Shown one piece after another: positions 26,066 to 35,155 of a DNA stretch of 64,000 nt (the stretch's first letter is position 1; every line of letters starts with the position of its first letter). The position numbers and the translations under genes are program-made. The stretch spans positions 16,144 to 80,143 of the forward strand of contig CAYULA010000011.1 in the NCBI GenBank assembly GCA_964445525.1, read 5' to 3'. The notes below the pieces were generated by a model that was not told where the DNA came from, did not search any database, and saw only the letters and a list, made by a program, of their open reading frames with translations. Source of the stretch: Penumbrarchaeum sp964445525 (GTDB taxonomy: Archaea > Thermoplasmatota > Penumbrarchaeia > Penumbrarchaeales > Penumbrarchaeaceae).

Positions 26066-26863
26066 TCATCCCTTGCGGATGAACTTTCCGGTTCCGTTCT
26101 TCGATTCGAGAAAAGTAAGCGCCGACTCCGCCGATCCCTTGAGGATCTCCTCGGCTGTCTTGTAATCCGGAGCTGATAATATCAATCTGTATCTGGGAGC
26201 CCCTATGTAGAGGATGTTTAGTTTTACATCTTCGGCACCGTTGACTGCCTTCTCGGCCTCGTGGAGGGCATCCTTGATATCCTTGAGACCGTCGGGAGAT
26301 ATGGACGTAAGTTCCAGTATCCCGCTTATCTCCACGAAAGGGGGAGTGATATTTTCCTTTGCCATGTTGATGAATAAATCTGTCCACTCGCCCTCGAATC
26401 CGGATTCCCTGAGGGCATCTTCCTTCATGGCCGAGATCTCGAATGCGCCGTAAAGTGACCCGTACTCCGAAATCAGATCGTAACCGAATTCCTCCATACC
26501 CCACTGGTAGTCGTGTCCGAGGTTCTGACACAGCAGCTCGAGAAGTTTCTGGGCCTTCTGCTCGCTTTTCCATTGCTGGATCTTCTCCCTCTTCTGATGC
26601 TCGTTTACGGCTTTCAGGGAGAGGTCCACGTACTTGTTCTTTCTCTTGGTGTCTATTCCAAGTACTTTGCAGACGACCTTCTGGCCTTCTCTCACATGGT
26701 CCCTGATGTACTTTACCCAACCGGAGGCGACCTCTGCGATGTGAATGAATCCTTCCTTTCCCGGATATTCATCGAGGTCCACGACAACCCCGAAATTCTT
26801 TACCTGCCTCACGGTCGCAACTATAAGTTCTCCATCCTCCGGCAGGTCCGTACCTGGGGTCAT
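26066..26863 (-). CDS. eif2a: Translation initiation factor aIF2 subunit alpha
   Basis: A 265-residue aIF2-alpha. The N-terminal S1 domain is clear: GELIVATVRQVKNFGVVVDL and GKEGFIHIAEVASGWVKY, followed by the helical domain and the C-terminal alpha/beta domain (DVKLNILYIGAPRYRL). It delivers initiator tRNA with the beta and gamma subunits. I prefer ATG 26863 (MTPGTDLPEDGELIV) because homologues begin close to that point; a GTG at 26875 lies within the GGAGTG ribosome site itself. It lies between S27e and Nop10 in the conserved operon. Confidence 0.95.
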   Translation of the reverse strand: MTPGTDLPEDGELIVATVRQVKNFGVVVDLDEYPGKEGFIHIAEVASGWVKYIRDHVREGQKVVCKVLGIDTKRKNKYVDLSLKAVNEHQKREKIQQWKSEQKAQKLLELLCQNLGHDYQWGMEEFGYDLISEYGSLYGAFEISAMKEDALRESGFEGEWTDLFINMAKENITPPFVEISGILELTSISPDGLKDIKDALHEAEKAVNGAEDVKLNILYIGAPRYRLILSAPDYKTAEEILKGSAESALTFLESKNGTGKFIRKG

Positions 26864-26883
26864 CCTATCATTCACTCCTTTTA

Positions 26884-27072
26884 TCAGCCTTCTTTCGGGC
26901 CGTCAATCCTTTCAACTATCTCTCCCTTTATTTCGGCCTTTCCCCCTCTGGGGAGAGCCAGAGTGGAACCGCAAACCGTGCAGCTGATCTTCATATTCGA
27001 CCTGTCGAAAATGGTCTGCTCGTTGCCGCAATCAGGGCATTTCACCTTGAGGAACTTTGATCTGGTTTCCAT
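26884..27072 (-). CDS. rps27e: Ribosomal protein S27e
   Basis: A 62-residue small-subunit protein with a four-Cys zinc ribbon: VKCPDCGNEQ and ISCTVCGST. GGAGGT lies exactly 6 nt before the ATG at 27072; another ATG at 27078 is immediately after that site and overlaps the L44e stop (ATGA), so 27072 is the better start. Gene order L44e-S27e-aIF2a is standard in archaea. Confidence 0.95.
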   Translation of the reverse strand: METRSKFLKVKCPDCGNEQTIFDRSNMKISCTVCGSTLALPRGGKAEIKGEIVERIDGPKEG

Positions 27073-27074
27073 TT

Positions 27075-27356
27075 TCATACCTCCACCAGTTCGAATTTCT
27101 TTGCCCTGAGTGATGGACTCTGATGGGCCTTGCCGCAATCCTTGCATTTGTACTTGAGATTGACCCTCTTCGTGGGTTTCTCCCTTCCCTCCGGCTTGGG
27201 TCTGGGAAAGCCTCCATACCCGGCAGTGACCTTTCTGAAACGTCTCTGCCCCCATTTCAGCTCGCTGGCTTTCCTCTTCTTTACCCTGTCCACCTCATGT
27301 TCGGTGTGCTTTTTACAGGAGGGGCAGTACCTCTTGATGGTCCTCGGTCTTTTCAT
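27075..27356 (-). CDS. rpl44e: Ribosomal protein L44e
   Basis: A 93-residue large-subunit protein with two Cys pairs, YCPSCKKHT near residue 10 and YKCKDCGKAH near 70, and the family centre KKRKASELKWGQRRFR. GGGTGA lies 6 nt before the ATG. A TAATTATTAATA element at about 27413-27424 is the probable operon promoter, leaving a leader of some 40 nt. Confidence 0.96.
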   Translation of the reverse strand: MKRPRTIKRYCPSCKKHTEHEVDRVKKRKASELKWGQRRFRKVTAGYGGFPRPKPEGREKPTKRVNLKYKCKDCGKAHQSPSLRAKKFELVEV

Positions 27357-27409
27357 TTAAACTCACCCGTATCACTAACCGGCGCTGCAGGAGGGCGGTA
27401 TTTTAGAAC

Positions 27410-27426
27410 CACTATTAATAATTAAT
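27410..27426 (-). promoter_or_regulatory. Promoter of the L44e-S27e-aIF2a-Nop10-PAC2 operon
   Basis: A TATA-like run (AATTAATTATTAATAG on the minus strand) is the only A/T-rich element between Alba and L44e. It lies about 60 bp upstream of the L44e ATG. Confidence 0.45.
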
Positions 27427-27480
27427 TGGTGTGGTCTAAGAAGTTTTGTCGAGGCCGGGATCCTTTCTTCGTTTGAGAAT

Positions 27481-27798
27481 TCATTCTTCAGCCAGAACTT
27501 CTTCGGTTTTACTATCCTCAGTCCGGTCTCTATTGAGGATGATCTCTATCCAGGAAACGTTTATTCCGCCTTCCCGGTCCTCGTCCTCAACGTTCTCGGT
27601 TCCTATCTGGATATCGTCCACCTTCGCATCGGAGAGGAACCGGTTCCTTACGATCTCCGCCACATCCACGGCCTTGCTGATCGCCCTTCCTCTGGCCTTT
27701 ATGGTGACGTTATCCGTACCTGTATTGAACTGAGTAACCACAGCCAGTACGTAGTTCATCGATGGCTTCCTTCCTATGAAAACTGTGTTGTCTTCCAC
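27481..27798 (-). CDS. albA: Chromatin protein Alba
   Basis: A 105-residue DNA/RNA-binding chromatin protein. Conserved Alba features are VFIGRKPSMNYVLAVVTQF, IKARGRAISKAVDVAEIVR and a C-terminal beta hairpin with DIQIGTENV. The acetylatable Lys position equals the RK in GRKPS. I choose GTG 27798, which has AAGGGGGG about 9 nt upstream and starts at the conserved part. An in-frame ATG at 27903 would add 35 unconserved residues. That ATG is, however, 26 bp from an AATATAT box, so a leaderless longer form cannot be excluded. The acidic C-terminal tail is a local extension. It is divergent from trpS. Confidence 0.88.
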   Translation of the reverse strand: MEDNTVFIGRKPSMNYVLAVVTQFNTGTDNVTIKARGRAISKAVDVAEIVRNRFLSDAKVDDIQIGTENVEDEDREGGINVSWIEIILNRDRTEDSKTEEVLAEE

Positions 27799-27986
27799 AC
27801 TGTGGCCCCCCTTTGCATAGGGTTTGTCATTATTGAAGGGGCCTCTATTAAAGGTTTTCCGGTGATTATTGAGGACAATTGTCTCAAACGTGGAATTATT
27901 CATGATTAATAATATTGAAAAAAAGATATATTCGGTTCCCCTTCAGGCGCTGTCGGTACTTGAAAGAAACAACGGATGCGATAGTG

Positions 27987-29300
27987 ATGCTCGATCCCTG
28001 GGAAACTAGTCAGATAAAGGATTATGACAGGACCATGGAGGAGTTCGGGATAGACAGGTTCAACCTTTCGGATCTCCCGGAGGAACCCGCTCCGCCCAGA
28101 TTGTTCAACCAGGGAATAGTTTTCGGACAGAGAGGTTTCAGAGCGATCTCGAGAAGGATCCGGAGAGGAGAACCTTTCGCCATCATGTCGGGCCTGATGC
28201 CTTCGGGAAGGATGCATCTGGGACACAAGATGGTGATAGACCAGATCACCTATCTTCAGGAGTTCGGCGCAAGGGTTTTTGTGGGGGTGGCCGATCTAGA
28301 ATCCTATTCCACCAGAAACATGCCCCTGGATAAGGCCAGGGAACTGGCTGTTGACTCCTATGTCAGAAATTACCTGGCCCTGGGCATCGGAAGGGAAGGT
28401 TTCGAGGTTTATTTCCAGTCCAAGAGAAAAGAGGTAAAGGACCTCTCACTCCTCCTGGGCAAGAAAGTCAACCTATCCACCATGAGAGCAATCTACGGAT
28501 TCAACGATCAGACCAATGTTGGACACCTCATGTCCCCACTTTTACAGGCGGGAGACATACTCCACCCCCAGTTGAAATTGGGGCCCATTCCTGTTGTAGT
28601 TCCTGTTGGTATTGACCAGGATCCCCACATGAGGTTGTGCAGGGACCTCTCTTCATCTTTCAGACTGCTGAACGCTACAAAGACTTCCGACGGAAAGATC
28701 GGGGTTTTCGTTAAAGTGGATAAGAACGTGAAAAGGCTCCTGGACAGGTCGAAATCCGCCCTGGAAAGAGAAGGATACCTGGAATTCAAGATGATCCCGG
28801 CCTACAAAGCTCTTTACATAGAAGGTGCCACAGAATCCGACCTGATATCAATCGACGAGGTATTGTCTGGATTGGAAAAGGATGAGGGCGAATACGGATT
28901 CATCCCTCCGACTTCCACATATCACAAATTCATCAGGGGGCTGACCGGGGAGAAGATGTCCTCATCCAAACCCGAGACAGCAATATTTCTGGATGACGAT
29001 CCGGGTGAAGCAAAAAAGAAGATCATGAGGGCGGTGACAGGGGGGAGGGAGACCGCCGAGGAACAGAAGGAAAAAGGCGGCGAGGCATACAACTGCCCTG
29101 TCTACGATACAATGCTCTTTCACACAGTGAAAGACGAAAAAGAAGTGGAGAGGGTCTACAACGAATGCATTGGCGGCGAACGTCTCTGTGGTCATTGCAA
29201 GAAGGAGGCGGCAGAGCATCTTGTCTCATTTTTGAAGGATCTGGATGAGAAGCGTGATTCAACCGAACATCTTGTAAGTACCTACGTCATGGATGATTAG
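27987..29300 (+). CDS. trpS: Tryptophanyl-tRNA synthetase
   Basis: A 437-residue class I synthetase of the archaeal/eukaryotic type. Visible are the HIGH-type motif PSGRMHLGHK and the KMSKS-type GEKMSSSKP. The tryptophan-pocket segments GFNDQTNVGHLMSP and PVGIDQDPHMRLCRDL are also present. Residues near the C-terminus include an unusual cluster C-x-H-C (LCGHCKKEAAEH). The ATG at 27987 starts MLDPWETSQIKDYD, matching the PWE start of archaeal TrpRS; an in-frame TTG at 27915 would add 24 residues. It is divergent from Alba, with A/T-rich elements between them. Confidence 0.93.
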   Translation: MLDPWETSQIKDYDRTMEEFGIDRFNLSDLPEEPAPPRLFNQGIVFGQRGFRAISRRIRRGEPFAIMSGLMPSGRMHLGHKMVIDQITYLQEFGARVFVGVADLESYSTRNMPLDKARELAVDSYVRNYLALGIGREGFEVYFQSKRKEVKDLSLLLGKKVNLSTMRAIYGFNDQTNVGHLMSPLLQAGDILHPQLKLGPIPVVVPVGIDQDPHMRLCRDLSSSFRLLNATKTSDGKIGVFVKVDKNVKRLLDRSKSALEREGYLEFKMIPAYKALYIEGATESDLISIDEVLSGLEKDEGEYGFIPPTSTYHKFIRGLTGEKMSSSKPETAIFLDDDPGEAKKKIMRAVTGGRETAEEQKEKGGEAYNCPVYDTMLFHTVKDEKEVERVYNECIGGERLCGHCKKEAAEHLVSFLKDLDEKRDSTEHLVSTYVMDD

Positions 29301-29371
29301 TCCCGAACAGAAATATCGACCAAATCTAAAAATATCAGGTCTTGGGATTTTTCAGGTAGGCAGTTGGTTAT

Positions 29372-29713
29372 ATGGCACGACGCAGGGACGGAAACAAGAG
29401 TTACAAATCGGGTGATCCGATCCATATAGTTGTGACACAGGATTTCGTGTCCGATGCCAACAGATTCTTTAATTACTGTCGAGAGAAAGGATACAATCCA
29501 TCACAGGTTATCAGACAGGCAATGGTTGACTGGCTCGAGAGGGAGGAAAACGATATGGAATCCTATCAGGCCAGGGCCCGCAACAACGGAAACGGAAATT
29601 CCACCACTGACCTGGACGAGAAATTGATCAGTCTTCTTCAGGACCGACCTGGAAGACAGCCCAAGAAGGGTATGAGCCTCAAAACGGTGAAGGAGATCCT
29701 CGAAGGGGCCTGA
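29372..29713 (+). CDS. Ribbon-helix-helix-like small protein (paralogue B)
   Basis: A 113-residue basic protein. Residues 10-25 (YKSGDPIHIVVTQDF) are the strand, then DANRFFNYCREKG and YNPSQVIRQAMVDWLE form the two helices. It is the paralogue of the protein at 16534-16812. After residue 65 it diverges and gains a low-complexity linker (RARNNGNGNS) and a C-terminal helix (SLKTVKEILEGA). A CTAAAAATATC box lies about 40 bp upstream of the ATG. Likely a dimeric DNA-binding protein; targets unknown. Confidence 0.6.
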   Translation: MARRRDGNKSYKSGDPIHIVVTQDFVSDANRFFNYCREKGYNPSQVIRQAMVDWLEREENDMESYQARARNNGNGNSTTDLDEKLISLLQDRPGRQPKKGMSLKTVKEILEGA

Positions 29714-29733
29714 GTCTCGATCCTATCTCTCTT

Positions 29734-29745
29734 GAAAAATTTTTT
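29734..29745. terminator. A/T-tract between converging genes
   Basis: GAAAAATTTTTT lies in the 48-bp gap between the RHH-like gene and aRF1. It presents a T-tract to both converging transcripts, as expected for archaeal termination. Confidence 0.4.
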
Positions 29746-29761
29746 CCCGGGTTGCGCAGCC

Positions 29762-30994
29762 TCACATCTGCAACTGGTACCTGAGGATCGCAGCTATACC
29801 CCCGAAGGCCTTTAGGAGCATCTGTCCCTCGGAAGAGTCGGTTGATATCAGTTCCAGCTGGGTGGAGAAAGATTCGCAGGTTTCCGCGAGTTCATCCACG
29901 ATATCCTTTTCCTCGACCAACTGGCATTGGGACTGGTCATCCGGACACGTGAACACGGGTTCGTTTGCTTTTTTCTGGTCTACCTGGAAGGTCTTGTCGC
30001 ATGAAGGACATTCATAGACCCTGTGCATGGTCTTCATGTCCTCGGATATCAGAAGGATGTCAACGGCTCCAACCTCCAGGGCCTTCCTCACCTGATCCAT
30101 GCCGTAAGAGGCAAGTCCACCCTCCTCCTTTCTTATCTCCGAGAATAACCTGTCCATCAGCTCTTTTTCATGTGTGACCTCGAGATGCTGAAGCGAGGGA
30201 CGGGCCTTCTCTATGAGTTCATCAAGTCCGGACTCATCGGTGTAACCCGTGTCGAAGGTATCAACAACCTTCTTCTGTAGTTCATGATGCAGGTATTCGT
30301 TGGTCACGAAGAAATCCTTGGTGGCACCCGGTCCCCCGACCAGAATGCCCTTCAATCCTTCCTGTTCCAGGAAAGCCTCGGTGCAGAGGTCCCCGACCTT
30401 CTTGAAATATTCGTGGGCCGCGATCTCTATCAGCCTCTCGAACCTCAACCTCGACTGACCTCCCTTTCCGTGCTTGGAGGGAACCAGTGATTGTATGTTC
30501 TTTACAACCTCCGTTCGCTTTCCCTTGAGGAAGCCAATAGTGGCCTCCTTCCTGTCAACAACTATCAACCCGAAAACGTCTTCATCGGTAAGCATATCCC
30601 TCAGATGGTCAAGGTAGAAGTGGCTGTCACAGCGGTAGAGAAAGGTGGTAAGCGGCTGGGGAGGCTCGACAACCTGTGTAATCATTTTTGTCTGGTCCGC
30701 ACCGGAGGGAACATGGCCGACGAAAAAGGCCAGGCCGTTTTCAGGTGCTTCCTTGAGATTCTTCAACCTGGAGAGAATGGATTCTATTGCTGACATCACA
30801 TTCTTCCTTGTGGTCTTGGACTTGATGTTCGCGGACTGTCCCTGTTCGTTTGACAGATAATTCCTGACATCGGACACCTGTTTGGAATTGGGAACCAGAA
30901 GGGTTATGAGTTCCGTATTCCTGCCCTTGTATGAACCCAGCTCGTCCAGTATGCGTTTGAAAGCGTATCTCTGCCTGGGATTCATCTTTGTCAT
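29762..30994 (-). CDS. prf1: Peptide chain release factor aRF1
   Basis: A 410-residue class I release factor of the aRF1/eRF1 family. It has the stop-codon-reading NIKS motif (SANIKSKTTR, ~residues 54-63) and the peptidyl-hydrolysis motif GKGGQSRLRFER. The C-terminal domain carries a zinc-finger-like set of Cys (ECPSCDKTF and FTCPDDQ). ATG 30994 is preceded by GGTGG; a GTG at 31003 is possible. It converges with the RHH-like gene. Confidence 0.95.
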   Translation of the reverse strand: MTKMNPRQRYAFKRILDELGSYKGRNTELITLLVPNSKQVSDVRNYLSNEQGQSANIKSKTTRKNVMSAIESILSRLKNLKEAPENGLAFFVGHVPSGADQTKMITQVVEPPQPLTTFLYRCDSHFYLDHLRDMLTDEDVFGLIVVDRKEATIGFLKGKRTEVVKNIQSLVPSKHGKGGQSRLRFERLIEIAAHEYFKKVGDLCTEAFLEQEGLKGILVGGPGATKDFFVTNEYLHHELQKKVVDTFDTGYTDESGLDELIEKARPSLQHLEVTHEKELMDRLFSEIRKEEGGLASYGMDQVRKALEVGAVDILLISEDMKTMHRVYECPSCDKTFQVDQKKANEPVFTCPDDQSQCQLVEEKDIVDELAETCESFSTQLELISTDSSEGQMLLKAFGGIAAILRYQLQM

Positions 30995-31210
30995 CGATTC
31001 CACCGTTGCTGTCGTTCGGCCGTCTCCCTCACTGCGAGACCTGCTTAATAAGGTTTCCTGATTCGTATACTGGCCAATTTCGTTGGTCCAGATACCTTAG
31101 TCCCTGTGCAGGACCGCGAAATTCTATTATATCATAAGTCTATATGAAGGGGCGGCATCTCGCACACAGCATACATGCTGGGTTGGAGTGATCCTTTACC
31201 GGGTGAGCAT

Positions 31211-34200
31211 ATGAAGAAAAGTTTCTCAATTCTCCTGAGTGTTGTATCGGTTATCCTCATGGCAATTCCCATCCTGCCTTTAATAGGTGGGGAAGGGGTC
31301 GAGGCGGCCGATGGAGCGCCTTCAAGATACGGATTCACACCTGAGCTATACGCAGTCGAGGACCCAGACACCGAGGTAATCTGCGTGTCAAGCGGTGATT
31401 TCGACGACAGGAACAACGACGATCTCGTGATCGGTCTGAAGGATTCGATTCAGGTCCTCAAGAACAACGGAGCATCTGGATCATCCTTCGATTTCGATGT
31501 CCACCAGACCATTTCCGTGAGCGGTTTCTACATAACCAGGATCGAGTTCGTGGATTATGACAATGATGATGACCTCGATATTGTGGCCCTCGGACAGGGA
31601 GAGTATTTCATGTACGGTGACCCCACGCCGGCTTCCACACTGGGACCTTCCATTTTCGATATGAAGATCTTCTACATCGAGAACCAGATGGGAACCTTCT
31701 CCGTCGAAGACAGCGAACTCTTCGAGGACGCTTACTCGTTCCTCAGCCTGTGGTATTATTCGGAGTGCAAGTTCGATATGGACTGCGGCGACCTGGACGG
31801 AGACGGAGATATCGACACGGTGGTTGCCTACACTGCGGATAATGACGGCAATACCGCAAACGGCGGGGAGAGGATCTTTTACAAGATGATAGAATACGAG
31901 TCGGAAAACCTGACCAATTCCACCATCCAGCAGGTTAACATGAACCTGATAGCGGAGATGAATCCCCTCGTGGGCATTGCCGATTTCGATAACGATACCA
32001 AAATGGACGTTGTCTATTCCTACGGAGGCATTGCAGAGGGAGGAGCCATGATCGAAGCCAGGCTCTTCATCAAGTGGCACACCGGAGTGGGAGCCTCCTG
32101 GGGAACTCCCGTGGATCTCGACCCCAACGATAATCTCATACAGGGGGGAATCATGGGATCAATCCCTTATGCCCTGGCAATAGGGGAGTTCGCCGGCAGC
32201 AGGGATTATCCCGACATCGCCCTGACCAACAACAGGAACGGGGGAACCTCGCCTCCTTTCGGAGATGCGGGGATCTATCTTGTCAGGACCAAGTCCGGAA
32301 GAACCTTCGGCGATCCCTTCTCCGCCTATTCCCAGGTGGGGGATTTCATGATCAGGGGCATGGCGGTCGGGAATATGAAAAACGACACCCGGGATGATGT
32401 GGTCTGCTTCCAGAAGATAGACACCACATCGGACCCCAGCCCTTATGACAGCATCGACAATTACGGACTGACACTCGTCGGAGCAAGGCAGTCTGTCCCG
32501 TACAGATTCATCGAACTGAAGAAGTTCCAGACACCCACCACCCTCCCATTCCAGATGATTAAGGATGTGGCCGTGGGAAACTTCGACAACGATCCCAACG
32601 GTTTCGACGATATAGTCTACGTCGGGGACAAGGTAACCGTGGGACTTACAACCTATCCTCCAAACAACCCTCCGAGCAAGGTCAGGGTTACGGTATCACC
32701 GACACCCATTCTCAATGACGACAGGATAGCCACTGTCAACCTTACTCTTGAGGATCTTGACGGATGGAGCGACATGACCAAGATCGAAGTGGATTTCACT
32801 CCGATCGGACTTTCCCTCAAGGTGGTTAACGAACCCGTGAAGGATCCTGATAATACAACCATCGGATTCTACGAGTTCGACATCAAGGTCCCGCCAACTG
32901 TAAAAGAGGGAGATTACGATATAAAATTCTACATGTATGACAAGAGCAACAGTCCTATCGGAAGGAATCAGCCGAAATCCAACGACACCTTCCTATTCAG
33001 GGTAAAACAGTACAACAGGGAACCAGAGATCGCACTGGACCCAGGAAACCAGACGCTTTACGTCAAGGAGGATACACCTACATATTTCGAGAACGTATAC
33101 GATTGGTTCGTTGATCTGGATATCGAGGAGGGATACACCGATATACCCCTCAACATCTCACTCAGATCCTATCAGTCCGATTCCTTCGTCACTTCCGCAG
33201 AACTCAAGAATATGGACGGAGGAAGGATTTTCAAGGTGGAACTGAAGAACGGATCCGGAGGAGATCCATGGAACTGGTCCCTTCTTATCACCCCGGGAGA
33301 GAACTTCCACCATCCGGAGGGACTGAGCGATCAGCTGACCATGAGGGCTTTCGACGGGGAGCTGAAAACAGACCCCCTCCTCAGAATGAAGGTAGTTATC
33401 CTTCCGGTCAACGACGAGCCCATAATCCCCGTTCAGAAGAGATATCCCTCGGACGCACCCTTTGAATTCACACTCGAGCAGGGAGAGGTAAGCGGATCCT
33501 ACCCCCTCAATGCGGTTGACGAGGCGGATGAGCAAACACCCTACCTGGAGTATTTCTTCGAATACGATGACCCGGCAGACGAAGATTGGCTCTACATAAG
33601 CAGGGACGGCACCGTCTCCTGGTTCCCCGAGAACGAGCATGTAGGTCCGCACAAGGTGACATTATGGGTGTATGATGGCGAAGCCAACATCTCCCAGGTA
33701 ATGTGGTTCAATGTAACCAATGTGATAGACAGTCCCTATTTCGTCTATGTATCGAACGGGACCAAGACGTTCACCGACATACCCCGTCACATAAGCGAAC
33801 GCTACGAGTTCATCATCAAAGAGCATGAGGAATTCAACCTTACCATCAAGGTGGAGGACCCTGACAGGCTCATAGGATTGCAGGATGATGTCTCCTTCAA
33901 GTGCAACCTGACCGTTCTGAACAATACATACCTCCATGTGGATCCGGACGATCCGTTCAAGGCCTATTTCCATTTCGTGGCAGAGAGGAAGTACGGATAT
34001 TACGCCACCTACGAGCCCGATTCTCCGCCCATAGAGACCGAGATCATAGTGACCGACGGCATGGACCAGGATGTGCTGATAGTATTCCCCATAAGGGTCA
34101 TAATCGAAAACGTGAACGATCCGCCCATATTCGTGGAGATAGACAAACCGGAGGAGGGCGCTTCCTTTCCCATACTCTACAACATAGAGTTCTCCGCCGG

Positions 34201-35092
34201 TGAAGCACTTGATCCCGACACCGTCTACAATGACACACTCACCTTCCAGTGGGATTTCGACGCATCCGACGGTTTCCAGTCAGAGTTCGTTGGCCTCAAC
34301 GGAAGATGGAACTTCCCGTCCGCCGGTTCATACATGATAACACTCAGAGTGGTGGACAGTGCGGGCAACTACATACAAGCACAGAAGAACATAACCGTAA
34401 GCGGTGTCAGAGACGACGATGACTTCGACAACGACGGAATGACCAACAAATGGGAAGATGAGTACGGCCTGGACAAATATGATCCAACAGACGCCGAGGA
34501 GGATTCCGACGGAGACGGTCTCACAAACGCCGAGGAGTACCTCAACCTCACCGATCCCAGGAGGAGGGACAGTGACGGCGACGGAAGCCCGGACGGAGAG
34601 GACTATTCTCCTCTTGATTCCCTTGTATGGAAGGAACCAAAGGAAGAGGAGGATTGGACCGATGACACGACCAATATCATTGTCATAATCGTGATCATCC
34701 TGGTGGTGCTTCTGATACTCATAGCTCTGTTCGTATTCCTGCTGATGAGATCGAGAAAGAAGGCAAAAGAGGAAGAGGAGAAGAGGAAACAGGCCGAACA
34801 GATGCAGAAGACAATGTACGAGGACCAGGACCTCTACTCCGATCTTCCCTCCGCGGACCAGACCCAACCCGCCGCAGCCGTGGAGGCCGCACCTACCGCA
34901 CCTCAGCTTCCGCCACAGGCCGAGGAGGGACTGGATGACATTTTCGGAGGAGCCGGAACATTACCCTCCCAGCAGCAGGGAGAAGGTCTCCCGCCAGGAC
35001 CTCAGGAGCAACAGCAGCCCCAGGCCCAGCTCCCACCCCGTCAGGAGGAGGAGCAGAAAACCGGAGATGTTACCGACCTGTTGGATCAATGA
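31211..35092 (+). CDS. Surface protein with FG-GAP repeats, cadherin/PKD-like domains and TSP3 repeats
   Basis: A 1293-residue exported protein. GGGTGA precedes ATG 31211, which starts a clear signal peptide (MKKSFSILLSVVSVILMAIP); an ATG at 31175 is in frame but lacks a site. Residues 50-480 hold FG-GAP/VCBS calcium repeats (DYDNDDDLDIVALG, DLDGDGDIDTVVAY, DFDNDTKMDVVYSY). Ig/cadherin-like domains follow to ~1070, the last PKD-like (DAGNY with DFDASDGF). Residues ~1070-1145 are thrombospondin-3-type repeats (DFDNDGMTNKWEDEYGLD, DSDGDGLTNAEEYLNLTD). One membrane helix (~1155-1180) is followed by a Gln/Pro-rich cytoplasmic tail of about 110 residues, unusually long. Calcium-dependent adhesion or assembly is likely. 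Confidence 0.85.
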   Translation: MKKSFSILLSVVSVILMAIPILPLIGGEGVEAADGAPSRYGFTPELYAVEDPDTEVICVSSGDFDDRNNDDLVIGLKDSIQVLKNNGASGSSFDFDVHQTISVSGFYITRIEFVDYDNDDDLDIVALGQGEYFMYGDPTPASTLGPSIFDMKIFYIENQMGTFSVEDSELFEDAYSFLSLWYYSECKFDMDCGDLDGDGDIDTVVAYTADNDGNTANGGERIFYKMIEYESENLTNSTIQQVNMNLIAEMNPLVGIADFDNDTKMDVVYSYGGIAEGGAMIEARLFIKWHTGVGASWGTPVDLDPNDNLIQGGIMGSIPYALAIGEFAGSRDYPDIALTNNRNGGTSPPFGDAGIYLVRTKSGRTFGDPFSAYSQVGDFMIRGMAVGNMKNDTRDDVVCFQKIDTTSDPSPYDSIDNYGLTLVGARQSVPYRFIELKKFQTPTTLPFQMIKDVAVGNFDNDPNGFDDIVYVGDKVTVGLTTYPPNNPPSKVRVTVSPTPILNDDRIATVNLTLEDLDGWSDMTKIEVDFTPIGLSLKVVNEPVKDPDNTTIGFYEFDIKVPPTVKEGDYDIKFYMYDKSNSPIGRNQPKSNDTFLFRVKQYNREPEIALDPGNQTLYVKEDTPTYFENVYDWFVDLDIEEGYTDIPLNISLRSYQSDSFVTSAELKNMDGGRIFKVELKNGSGGDPWNWSLLITPGENFHHPEGLSDQLTMRAFDGELKTDPLLRMKVVILPVNDEPIIPVQKRYPSDAPFEFTLEQGEVSGSYPLNAVDEADEQTPYLEYFFEYDDPADEDWLYISRDGTVSWFPENEHVGPHKVTLWVYDGEANISQVMWFNVTNVIDSPYFVYVSNGTKTFTDIPRHISERYEFIIKEHEEFNLTIKVEDPDRLIGLQDDVSFKCNLTVLNNTYLHVDPDDPFKAYFHFVAERKYGYYATYEPDSPPIETEIIVTDGMDQDVLIVFPIRVIIENVNDPPIFVEIDKPEEGASFPILYNIEFSAGEALDPDTVYNDTLTFQWDFDASDGFQSEFVGLNGRWNFPSAGSYMITLRVVDSAGNYIQAQKNITVSGVRDDDDFDNDGMTNKWEDEYGLDKYDPTDAEEDSDGDGLTNAEEYLNLTDPRRRDSDGDGSPDGEDYSPLDSLVWKEPKEEEDWTDDTTNIIVIIVIILVVLLILIALFVFLLMRSRKKAKEEEEKRKQAEQMQKTMYEDQDLYSDLPSADQTQPAAAVEAAPTAPQLPPQAEEGLDDIFGGAGTLPSQQQGEGLPPGPQEQQQPQAQLPPRQEEEQKTGDVTDLLDQ

Positions 35093-35155
35093 GACCCGCC
35101 AAATTTAATATGGTTCATGCTCTCTCTCCCGCATAAGCCTCAAGGAGGCCTCAAC

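Noticed and set aside
26049..26720. 223-residue minus-strand frame beside aIF2-alpha
   Set aside because: A shifted reading of the aIF2-alpha gene with an Arg/Gly-rich product.
31481..32080. 199-residue minus-strand frame
   Set aside because: Antisense to the FG-GAP surface-protein gene.
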